Source: JAYZAP01 sp964645285 (GTDB lineage: Bacteria; Pseudomonadota; Alphaproteobacteria; JAAXGF01). From it: a stretch of DNA of 36,926 nucleotides. This document shows positions 23,434 through 31,023 of this stretch, in pieces. How positions within the stretch are numbered: the first letter of the stretch is position 1; each line of letters begins with the position of its first letter. Position numbers and translations under genes: made by a program. Below the pieces are notes generated by a model. It saw only the letters and a program-made list of their open reading frames with translations, was not told the DNA's origin and did no database searches. Location: contig CAZYDR010000029.1 of NCBI GenBank assembly GCA_964645285.1, positions 1-36,926 on the forward strand, given 5' to 3'.

Positions 23434-25438
23434 CGACGCCACAGCCGGCGACGCCCTCGTCGTCTTCACACCGTCGGGACGGCGTGGCCGTTTCCCCCTG
23501 GAGACGCCGTTGTTGCAGGCGGCGCGCGAACTCGGCGTTGATATCGATTCCATCTGTGGTGGCCGGGCCATTTGTGGCCGTTGTCAGGTGACCCTCAGTG
23601 AGGGTGAATTCGCCAAGCACGGCATCACCTCCCTGGCGGGCAATCTAACGGCGGTCAACGCCGCCGAAACCCGCTACGACGACAAACGCGGCCTGACACC
23701 CGGTTGCCGGCTTAGCTGCCAGGCCAGGGTCGTCGGTGACGTGGTTATCGATGTGCCGGCGGAAAGCCAGGTCCACAAGCAACTGGTACGCAAGCGCGCC
23801 GACGCCCGCAAGATCGAGGTCGATCCGGTGGTCACCCTGCATTACGTCGAGGTCGAGCAGCCCGATATGCACGATCCGGCCAGCGACCTGCGCCGGGTGA
23901 TCCGAGCCCTCAAGGCGCAGTGGGACCTGGATATCGCTGACGCCGATTTGAGGGTTCTGCACAAGCTTCAGATCGCGCTGCGCAAAGGCGAGTGGAAGGT
24001 GACCGTGGCGGTGCGCGAGGGCAGCCAGATCATTGGTGTGTGGTCCGGCTTTGTCGATCGTGCTCATGGCCTTGCGGTGGATGTGGGTTCGACTACGGTC
24101 GCGGCCCATCTCTGCGATCTCTCCGCCGGCGAGGTAATCGCCGCCGCCGGTGCCATGAACCCGCAGATTCGCTTTGGCGAAGACCTCATGAGCCGGGTCT
24201 CATACCTCATGCTCAATCCCGGCGGCGACGGCGAGATGACCAAGGTGGTGCGCGAAACCATCGACAAACTGGCCGCCGAAGTCGCTGCCGAGGCTGGTAT
24301 CAGTACCGCGGACATTCTCGAAATTACCTTTGTCGGCAATCCGATCATGCATCACCTGCTGCTCGGCATCAGCCCGCTTGAGCTTGGTCTTGCACCTTTC
24401 GCCCTGACCACCGACGAAGCGGTGACCATCTGGGCCAGCGAGCTCGACCTCAACATCTACAGCAACGCCCGCACATACATACTGCCGTGTATCGCCGGCC
24501 ATGTGGGCGCCGACACTGCCGGGGTTATACTGGCCGAGGGACCGCACCTTTCCGACGAGTTGATGCTGATTGTCGATGTCGGCACCAATGCCGAAATCGT
24601 GCTGGGCAACAAGAAGCGCCAGCTTGCCGCATCCAGCCCCACCGGCCCGGCTTTTGAGGGCGCCCAGATCAGCTGCGGCCAGCGCGCCGCGCCGGGCGCC
24701 ATCGAACGGGTGCGCGTCGACCCGGTAACCCTGGAGCCCCGGTTTCGGGTCATCGGCTGCGAGGCGTGGTCCGACGAAGAGGGTTTCGACTCCAACGTTA
24801 CCGGCATTTGCGGCTCGGGCATTATCGAGGTCATCGCCGAAATGTATCTGGCCGGCATTATCACCAGCGACGGGGTCATCGATGGTTCCCTGGCCGAACG
24901 CTCGTCGCGCATTGTCCCTGACGGCCGGACGTTCTCCTACGTGCTTTTCGACGGCACGCCCGAGATGCGCATCATTCAGAACGACGTGCGCGCCATCCAG
25001 CTTGCCAAGGCGGCGCTCTACGCCGGGGCGCGTCTGCTCATGGATTGCATGGGGGTCGAGACGGTCGATCGTATCGTGCTGACCGGCGCCTTCGGCAGTC
25101 ACATCGACGTCAAGCACGCCATGGTTCTCGGCATGATCCCCGATTGCCCGCTCAACAAGGTCGCCGCCGCCGGCAATGCCGCCGGGACCGGCGCCCGCAT
25201 CGCCTTGCTCAACCGCGCCGCCCGGGCCGAGATCGAGACCGTGGTGCGCGGTGTGGAAAAAATCGAGACCGCGGTGGAACCGCGCTTTCAGGAACGCTTC
25301 GTCGAGGCCATGGCGCTGCCACACAAAACTCATCCGTTCCCTAATCTGGCTGAGGCCGTGGCTCTGCCGACGCCGAAACCAGCGGCCGAAACGAGTGCCG
25401 ATGATGGCGGCCGCCGTCGCCGTCGGCGGCGCGGCTGA
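23426..25438 (+). CDS. RACo-type corrinoid reductive activator (2Fe-2S ferredoxin + ASKHA ATPase)
   Basis: 670 residues from a GTG at 23426 (AAGGA upstream, overlapping the MeTr stop); a GTG at 23408 is also possible. The N-terminal plant-type [2Fe-2S] domain has Cys 44, 50, 53 and 98 (SICGGRAICGRC ... CRLSC). A linker leads into the large ASKHA/DUF4445 ATPase domain: AVDVGSTTVAAHL, IVDVGTNAEIV, and VLTGAFGSHIDVKHA. Such proteins use ATP to drive reduction of oxidised Co(II) corrinoid to Co(I). The C-terminus ends in a run of seven Arg-rich residues (RRRRRRG), echoing the MeTr tail. Confidence 0.92.
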   Translation: MPSDATAGDALVVFTPSGRRGRFPLETPLLQAARELGVDIDSICGGRAICGRCQVTLSEGEFAKHGITSLAGNLTAVNAAETRYDDKRGLTPGCRLSCQARVVGDVVIDVPAESQVHKQLVRKRADARKIEVDPVVTLHYVEVEQPDMHDPASDLRRVIRALKAQWDLDIADADLRVLHKLQIALRKGEWKVTVAVREGSQIIGVWSGFVDRAHGLAVDVGSTTVAAHLCDLSAGEVIAAAGAMNPQIRFGEDLMSRVSYLMLNPGGDGEMTKVVRETIDKLAAEVAAEAGISTADILEITFVGNPIMHHLLLGISPLELGLAPFALTTDEAVTIWASELDLNIYSNARTYILPCIAGHVGADTAGVILAEGPHLSDELMLIVDVGTNAEIVLGNKKRQLAASSPTGPAFEGAQISCGQRAAPGAIERVRVDPVTLEPRFRVIGCEAWSDEEGFDSNVTGICGSGIIEVIAEMYLAGIITSDGVIDGSLAERSSRIVPDGRTFSYVLFDGTPEMRIIQNDVRAIQLAKAALYAGARLLMDCMGVETVDRIVLTGAFGSHIDVKHAMVLGMIPDCPLNKVAAAGNAAGTGARIALLNRAARAEIETVVRGVEKIETAVEPRFQERFVEAMALPHKTHPFPNLAEAVALPTPKPAAETSADDGGRRRRRRRG

Positions 25439-25443
25439 ATTCC

Positions 25444-26232
25444 GTGTCCCGCTTCAGCGCCGTGTTTGGCGATGGCAAGGCGGTCATCGGCGTAATCCAC
25501 CTACCAGCCCTGCCGGGCTACCCGCAGTCGCCGGGACTTGATGCGGTGTTGGCGCGGACGTTGCGTGATGTAGACGCCCTCGAACGGGGCGGTGCCCAGG
25601 GTATTCTGGTGGAGAATGACGACGACCGGCCCATGCGCGTCGAGGCGGCGCCGGAAACCACGGCACTCATGACCCGGGCGACCCGCGAGGCGGTTGTCGC
25701 CGCCGCCAAATCCGCCGTTGGTATCGAAATCCTGCTCAACGATCCCATGGCGTCCCTGGCGGTAGCTAAGGCGTCCGGCGCCGCGTTCATCAGGACCGAC
25801 TATTTTGTTGACCCCATGGAGCGGCCTGAACACGGCAGCGCCATGGCCATCGATCCCGAGGGACTGGTTGCCTACCGCCGCCAGATCGGCGCCGAAGATG
25901 TGCTGATCCTGGCCGATATTCAGGTCAAATACGCGACCATGGTGGTCGAACGCAGCCTTACGGAATCCGCCGCCTTGGCTGCCGCCCATGGCGCTGACGG
26001 CATCATCGTCAGTGGCCTGGTAACGGGCCAGGCGCCGCAAGTCGACGAGGTGGCGGCGGCCAAGCAGGGCGCCGGGTCGGTACCGGTGCTCATCGGCAGC
26101 GGTACCGACGCTGACAACGTCGCCGCCCTGCTTAGGGTCGCCGACGGCACCATCGTTGGTACAAGCCTGAAGGACGGCGGCGGCATTGTTGCCGACCGTG
26201 TGGCCACCTTGGTGGCGGCGGCCCGGTCATGA
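25444..26232 (+). CDS. BtpA/SgcQ family TIM-barrel protein
   Basis: 262 residues from a GTG at 25444. GVIHLPALPGYP near the N-terminus, VENDDDRPM, EILLNDPMASLAVA, and the C-terminal IGSGTDADNVAALL are the blocks of the BtpA (photosystem I biogenesis) and SgcQ family, which adopt a phosphate-binding barrel fold. The biochemical role is not established. The tail GSGTD...DGTIVGTSLKDGG looks like a phosphate-binding end of a TIM barrel, which suits a sugar-phosphate or nucleotide substrate. It starts 5 bases after the RACo-like gene and overlaps the kinase start. Confidence 0.75.
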   Translation: MSRFSAVFGDGKAVIGVIHLPALPGYPQSPGLDAVLARTLRDVDALERGGAQGILVENDDDRPMRVEAAPETTALMTRATREAVVAAAKSAVGIEILLNDPMASLAVAKASGAAFIRTDYFVDPMERPEHGSAMAIDPEGLVAYRRQIGAEDVLILADIQVKYATMVVERSLTESAALAAAHGADGIIVSGLVTGQAPQVDEVAAAKQGAGSVPVLIGSGTDADNVAALLRVADGTIVGTSLKDGGGIVADRVATLVAAARS

Positions 26233-27065
26233 GGGTCACGGCCGTTGGTGACTGCGGTGTGGACCGTTACCTGGATCTCAAGGCAGATCGTCCCGGCGGC
26301 ATCAGCCTGAATTTCGCGGTCAACGCGCGCCGTCTGTTTCCGGCTAATGCGACTGTCGGCGTCATCACGGCTCTGGGCAGCGACCCCGAGGCGGATTTGG
26401 TTCGTGCCGCTATCGCTGATCTGGATATCGACGCCTGCCTCGCCGATGCCAAGGGCGCCACGTCGATCCAGTACATCGACCGGGAGCCGTCAGGCGAAAA
26501 GATCTTCGTCAACTACGAGGCCGGCGTTTTGGCGAACTATGAGGTGGACGCCGAGGAACGCGCCATCATTGCCGAGACCGATGTGCTAGTCGCCACCGTC
26601 TACGCCGGAATTCTGCCGTTCTTCGCATCGGTAATGGCGACGCCGTCGGCCGGCTTGCGGGCGGTCGACTTCGGCGCCCTGGTTCACCTCGACGATCCGG
26701 TGGGCCTAGTTGATGATCATGCTGGCCAGTTCGATGTCGGGTTTTTCGGCCTCGATGGCGAGCAGGAAGACCTGGTGAACAGCCTCGAAGCCATCGCGCT
26801 GCGGCACAAGCGGCTATTTATCGTCACCCTTGGTGAGCATGGCAGCCTGGCAATCGGCTGTGATCAGCGCTTGTGGTGTCCGGCGACGACGGTGGATGAG
26901 GTGGTCGATACCACCGGCGCCGGCGATACCTTCGCAGCCGGCTTTCTTAGCGCCTACCACGGCTCCCGAAACGTCGCCTCCAGTCTCCGTAAAGGCGCCG
27001 ACGCGGCAGCGGAAACCGTCGCCAGGGTCGGGGCATTCGAGGCCGAAATGACGCCGTGGGCGTAG
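26229..27065 (+). CDS. PfkB family carbohydrate kinase
   Basis: 278 residues, slightly short for the family. The N-terminus (VTAVGDCGVDRYLD) and PGGISLNFAVNARRL fit substrate binding, and DTTGAGDTFAAGFL is the PfkB signature with the catalytic Asp and anion hole. It phosphorylates a sugar, nucleoside or related hydroxyl compound with ATP; relatives include fructoselysine 6-kinase and ribokinase. Overlap of its ATG with the BtpA-like stop implies that kinase and barrel act in one pathway, perhaps the phosphorylation and breakdown of the demethylated carbon skeleton. It is the last gene of the cluster. Confidence 0.85.
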   Translation: MRVTAVGDCGVDRYLDLKADRPGGISLNFAVNARRLFPANATVGVITALGSDPEADLVRAAIADLDIDACLADAKGATSIQYIDREPSGEKIFVNYEAGVLANYEVDAEERAIIAETDVLVATVYAGILPFFASVMATPSAGLRAVDFGALVHLDDPVGLVDDHAGQFDVGFFGLDGEQEDLVNSLEAIALRHKRLFIVTLGEHGSLAIGCDQRLWCPATTVDEVVDTTGAGDTFAAGFLSAYHGSRNVASSLRKGADAAAETVARVGAFEAEMTPWA

Positions 27066-27213
27066 GCTGGAACGGCCTCACGATGTCGTCGGTACAGGCT
27101 TGAGAAGGCGCGACCGCTCCTGGCTGCTCCAAAATGGGTGCGCGTGGATTATGCCTTGAATTGGGTAATGAATTGTCAATGGACGCTAAGCAGTTGCCTG
27201 ACGAGGGCGGCTC

Positions 27214-28182
27214 CTACGCCAGCGTGCGGCGCTCTTCGCGGGGAGTCTTGTCGAAATGTTCCCGGTAGCATTTCGAGAAATGGGAGGCGGACACGAAACC
27301 ACAGGCCAGGGCCACGTCCAGGACAGACATATTGGTCTGTAGCAGCAATTGGCGCGCGCGCCGCAGCCGAAGGTCGAGATAATAATGTTTTGGCGTGCTG
27401 CCAAGATACTTACGAAACAAGCGTTCGAGTTGGCGGGTCGATAGGCTGACACTGTCGGCCAACTCACCCCGGAGCAGGGGCTCTTCCAAGTTGCTCTCCA
27501 TCTGCCCGATAACCGAAAGCAACTTGGTGTCGCGCACGCCGAGCCGCGACTGCAAGGTCATGCGTTGGTGATCGTTGGGCCCGCGAATGCGGTCGTGGAT
27601 GAACTGATCCGATACCGCCGTGGTAAGCTCATGGCCGTATTGCAGGCCGATCAGATGCAACATCATGTCGAGAGCCGCGGTTCCACCCGAACAGGTGAAG
27701 CGTCCCCGGTCAATCTCGAAGACGTCCGAGGTGACCTCGATGTCGGGGAATTCCTCGGTGAAGCCGGGAATGTTCTCCCAGTGGATGGTGCAGCGATGGT
27801 TCTCGAGCAGTCCGGCTCGGGCAAGAATGTGGCTACCGGTACATACGGCGCCGATCCGGGTGCCGTTTCGCGCCTGACGGCGTAGCCAGGAAAATATCTC
27901 CTTGTCGCGAAACAGGTGGACATCCAAACCGGCGCAAACGATCAAGGTCGGAAAGTGGGGGGCCTCGGCAATGCTGGTTGATGCCATGGTGGCGAGCCCA
28001 TTGCTGGCATTGACCGGGTTGCCGTCCTTCGTCACCACCTGCCAGTCGTAAAGCGCGTACCCGCTCATGCGGTTGGCTGAACGCAGCGGCTCGATGGAAG
28101 CGGTGAAAGCCATCATGGAAAAACTGGGGATGAGCAAGAAACCGATGGTTTCCGGAACTTCGGGCTTGGTGATGTGCAGCAT
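27214..28182 (-). CDS. GlxA/GbdR-type AraC transcriptional regulator
   Basis: 322 residues from the ATG at 28182 (AGGGATT 8 bases upstream; a TTG two codons earlier also fits). The N-terminal DJ-1/PfpI-like ligand domain (IGFLLIPSFSMMAF, ASIEPLRSANRMSGY, GAVCTGSHILARAGLL) is followed by a C-terminal AraC helix-turn-helix domain (VSLSTRQLERLFRKYLG, and ALACGFVSASHFSKCYREHF). The N-terminal pattern resembles GbdR, CdhR and related regulators of glycine betaine, carnitine and dimethylglycine catabolism. It lies at the end of the corrinoid cluster on the opposite strand and is a plausible regulator of it. Confidence 0.88.
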   Translation of the reverse strand: MLHITKPEVPETIGFLLIPSFSMMAFTASIEPLRSANRMSGYALYDWQVVTKDGNPVNASNGLATMASTSIAEAPHFPTLIVCAGLDVHLFRDKEIFSWLRRQARNGTRIGAVCTGSHILARAGLLENHRCTIHWENIPGFTEEFPDIEVTSDVFEIDRGRFTCSGGTAALDMMLHLIGLQYGHELTTAVSDQFIHDRIRGPNDHQRMTLQSRLGVRDTKLLSVIGQMESNLEEPLLRGELADSVSLSTRQLERLFRKYLGSTPKHYYLDLRLRRARQLLLQTNMSVLDVALACGFVSASHFSKCYREHFDKTPREERRTLA

Positions 28183-28357
28183 GGCCAAATCCCTGGCGAG
28201 CGAGCCGTCGATGGTGTGGCGGGATCAAGCTACTCCATGGCGCAATTAGACAAAAACAAATTCCTTCGTCCGGCCCGAATTCGCGCCTTGCCTCGGTTGC
28301 TCGGCTCCCGCAAACTTTGGTTCAATCCGCAATAGCCCAAGTGTAAGGACGTGACAG

Positions 28358-28912
28358 ATGATTGATACCATTCCTCCGGTGTGTAATTTCGGCTGGAAGG
28401 CGCCTGATTTCGAACTTCCGGGCGTCGATGGCGTGAACCATCGGTTGGATGACCTGCGTGGCTCCAAGGGCACCATGGTCATGTTCATCTGCAATCATTG
28501 CCCTTACGTAAAGGCGATCCTCGGCCGCATGGTGCGTGATGCCCGTGATCTGGCCGGTCATGGCATCAACTTCGTTGCCATCAGTTCCAACGATGTGGAC
28601 GCCTATCCCGCCGACTCCTTCGAGAACATGATCCGTGTGGCTCACGACAACGATTTTCCGTTTCCCTACCTGTACGATGAGAGCCAGGCCGTGGCCCGAG
28701 CCTATGATGCCTAATGTACGCCGGATTTCTTTGGCTTCGACGGTACTCTCGAACTGCAATATCGCGGTCGTCTCGACGAGTTCCGAGACCAGGCGGCGCC
28801 CGATGCCCGGCGCGAGTTGTTCGAAGCCATGGTTGGTGTTGCCGAAACCGGCAAGGGTCCGGCGGATCAGGTCGCCAGCATTGGCTGCTCGATCAAATGG
28901 CGCGATGGATAA
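28358..28912 (+). pseudogene. Thioredoxin-like (AhpC/TSA/Redoxin) protein interrupted by in-frame TAA
   Basis: The frame runs 28358-28714, is stopped by TAA (28712-28714), then continues in the same frame as CTPDFFGFDGTLELQYRGRL through ADQVASIGCSIKW to TAA at 28910-28912. Joined, it is about 184 residues, the normal size. The active site is CNHCPYV, and CTPDFFGF and GCSIKW are family blocks. The stop replaces a single residue between YDA and CTPDFF; CAA to TAA is a one-step change. The first part lacks the C-terminal third of the fold, so it is unlikely to be active unless the stop is read through or is an error. Confidence 0.87.
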
Positions 28913-29012
28913 CGGTTGGCCATAGCTATGATATCGACCCGTCGCAGAGGTTTGCTATCGCCGCTGTCACGGGATATTGTAGCCGGCTTTTCCAGCTCTC
29001 CGGAGAATTCCA

Positions 29013-29675
29013 GTGTCCGACGTTTTTCGTGAAGTCGACGAAGATGTACGCCGCGATCAGTGGCTCAAATTGTGGAACACCTACGGCTATTACGCCATCG
29101 CCGCGGTGGTGTCCGTGGTTCTGGTTGTTGCCGCCAGCGTAGGCTGGAAGGAGTACCAGCTAAGCCGGCATCAGGCAGAGAGTGAACAACTCGCCGCGGC
29201 CAGTCGGTCGTTGGCCGAAGGGCAGGCGGAAATTGCCGCGAAACAGTTCGCCGTCCTTGCCGACAGCGCCGGTGACGGCTACGGAGTTCTGGCCCGGCTG
29301 CGCGAGGCCGAGGCACTGGTCGCCGCTGGCGATAAGCCGGCCGCGGTTGCCGTCCTTGATCGCATCGCCGGTGACAGTGATGTCGACCCCGCCATGGGAC
29401 AACTTGCGGCGTTGATGGCGGTTTATCAGTTAATGGATAATAGCTCACGCGATGAGCTTGAGAGGCGATTGACACCTCTCCTGGCCGCCGACTCGCCGTG
29501 GCGAACGAGTGCTCGGGAACTGACCGGCCTGATCGCTCATCGCGCTGGTGAAACCAAGGCCGCGCGCCAGATGTTTGCGGATATTGTCGAGGATCCGGCC
29601 GCGTCCCAGGCGGCTCGTTTACGCGCCGCCGGGTTGCTCGCAATCCTCGGTACCGCGTTGGGTGACGGCGGTTGA
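29013..29675 (+). CDS. YfgM-like tetratricopeptide membrane protein
   Basis: 220 residues from a GTG at 29013 with GGAG upstream. Short charged N-terminus, then one transmembrane helix at about 24-44, then an Ala-rich helical domain with TPR-like hairpins (GDGYGVLARLREAEALVAAGDKPAAVAVLDRI). YfgM-type proteins sit beside BamB and der in many proteobacteria, bind SecYEG and periplasmic chaperones, and help envelope protein biogenesis. The stop overlaps the bamB start (TGATG), as expected for a conserved pair. Confidence 0.85.
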   Translation: MSDVFREVDEDVRRDQWLKLWNTYGYYAIAAVVSVVLVVAASVGWKEYQLSRHQAESEQLAAASRSLAEGQAEIAAKQFAVLADSAGDGYGVLARLREAEALVAAGDKPAAVAVLDRIAGDSDVDPAMGQLAALMAVYQLMDNSSRDELERRLTPLLAADSPWRTSARELTGLIAHRAGETKAARQMFADIVEDPAASQAARLRAAGLLAILGTALGDGG

Positions 29676-31003
29676 TGCGATCACTGTCGCAAGCTTTGGC
29701 CGCGGCTCTGGCGCTGACGCTTGGCGCCTGTGACATGATGCCGGACTGGTTCGGCGCGCCGGAAAAACCGCCCTTGCCGGGCGAGCGAATTTCGATACTC
29801 GAACTCGATGCCGCGCCCATGGCCGATCCGGAACTTTCCGGCCTTGACGTGCGATTGCCGCGGCCAGTTCTGAATGCGGACTGGCCGCAGTCCGGTGGTG
29901 ATGCCCATCATGCCATGCAGCATCTCGAAGCGCCGGGACCGTTGGCGCGGGCATGGACGACGAGCATCGGCCAAGGCGTGTCCGACGAGCGGCGAATGCC
30001 GGTTGGACCTGTCACCGCCGGTGGCCGGGTTTTCGCCATGGATACGGAAGGCAATGTGGCGGCGGTGCGGGCCGACAATGGCGAGCGCCTGTGGCGGGTT
30101 AATGTGATCCCCAAGGACGAAGACGACGAGGCGTTCGGCGGTGGCATCGCCTATGGCGACGGCGTGTTGTTCGTCGCAACCGGGGCCGGCGAGGTTGTCG
30201 CTCTGGATCCGGTGAGCAGCGGTGAATACTGGCGTGTCCCCGTGGGGGCGCCAGTTCGTGCCGCGCCGACATATAGCAATGGCCGGGTGTTCGTGGTCTC
30301 GTACGATAATAAGCTCCACGCCCTCGATGGCAGCGACGGCAGCGTATTGTGGGTCCACAGTGGCGTTGCCGAGATCGCCCAGCTTCTCCAGGCGGCCAGT
30401 CCGGCTGTCGCGAGCGGCCTGGTGGTCGCGGCATTTTCGTCCGGCGAAATCTACGCCCTGCGAGTTGAAAACGGCCGCCAAATCTGGTCTGACAGCTTGT
30501 CGTTCGGTGGTCAATACGGCCCGCTCGCGTCGCTTGGCGACATCAACGGGCACCCGGTCATCGATGAAGACCTGGTCTATGCGGTCAGCCATGCGGGGCG
30601 CATGGTCGCCATGGCGTTGCGTAGCGGCGAGCGCCTGTGGGAGCAAAACGTCGCCAGTGTACAGACACCATGGGTCGCCGGCGACTTCGTGTACATCCTA
30701 TCGTCCGATGGCGCCGTGTTGTGTCTGTCACGCATTGATGGGCTGATCCGCTGGGTTCGAACCCTGCCGCGTTACGAGAATGCGGAAGAGCGCGAGGTTC
30801 CCATTTTCTGGAGTGGTCCCCTGCTGGTCAGCGACCGTCTTATCATCGTCGGGTCCAACGGCGACGCCTTGTCCATATCGCCCTATTCGGGTCGCTTCCT
30901 GGGACGGATTGCTTTGCCCGGCGATGTCGAGTTGTCGCCGATCGCCGCCAATGGGATGGTCTATATCCTTACCAATGACGGCGAACTGGTCGCTTTGCGC
31001 TAG
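29675..31003 (+). CDS. bamB: Outer membrane assembly lipoprotein BamB
   Basis: 442 residues. A lipoprotein signal with lipobox Leu-Gly-Ala-Cys (Cys 19) precedes an eight-bladed beta-propeller of PQQ-like repeats, seen as GNVAAVRADNGERLWRV, GEVVALDPVSSGEYWRV, NKLHALDGSDGSVLWV, GRMVAMALRSGERLWE and similar. BamB is a scaffold of the Bam complex that inserts beta-barrel proteins. Asp at position +2 after the Cys is an inner-membrane retention signal in E. coli, but that rule may not hold here. Slightly longer than the enterobacterial protein. Confidence 0.92.
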   Translation: MRSLSQALAAALALTLGACDMMPDWFGAPEKPPLPGERISILELDAAPMADPELSGLDVRLPRPVLNADWPQSGGDAHHAMQHLEAPGPLARAWTTSIGQGVSDERRMPVGPVTAGGRVFAMDTEGNVAAVRADNGERLWRVNVIPKDEDDEAFGGGIAYGDGVLFVATGAGEVVALDPVSSGEYWRVPVGAPVRAAPTYSNGRVFVVSYDNKLHALDGSDGSVLWVHSGVAEIAQLLQAASPAVASGLVVAAFSSGEIYALRVENGRQIWSDSLSFGGQYGPLASLGDINGHPVIDEDLVYAVSHAGRMVAMALRSGERLWEQNVASVQTPWVAGDFVYILSSDGAVLCLSRIDGLIRWVRTLPRYENAEEREVPIFWSGPLLVSDRLIIVGSNGDALSISPYSGRFLGRIALPGDVELSPIAANGMVYILTNDGELVALR

Positions 31004-31023
31004 CGCCTGTTGGAGCTTCGACC

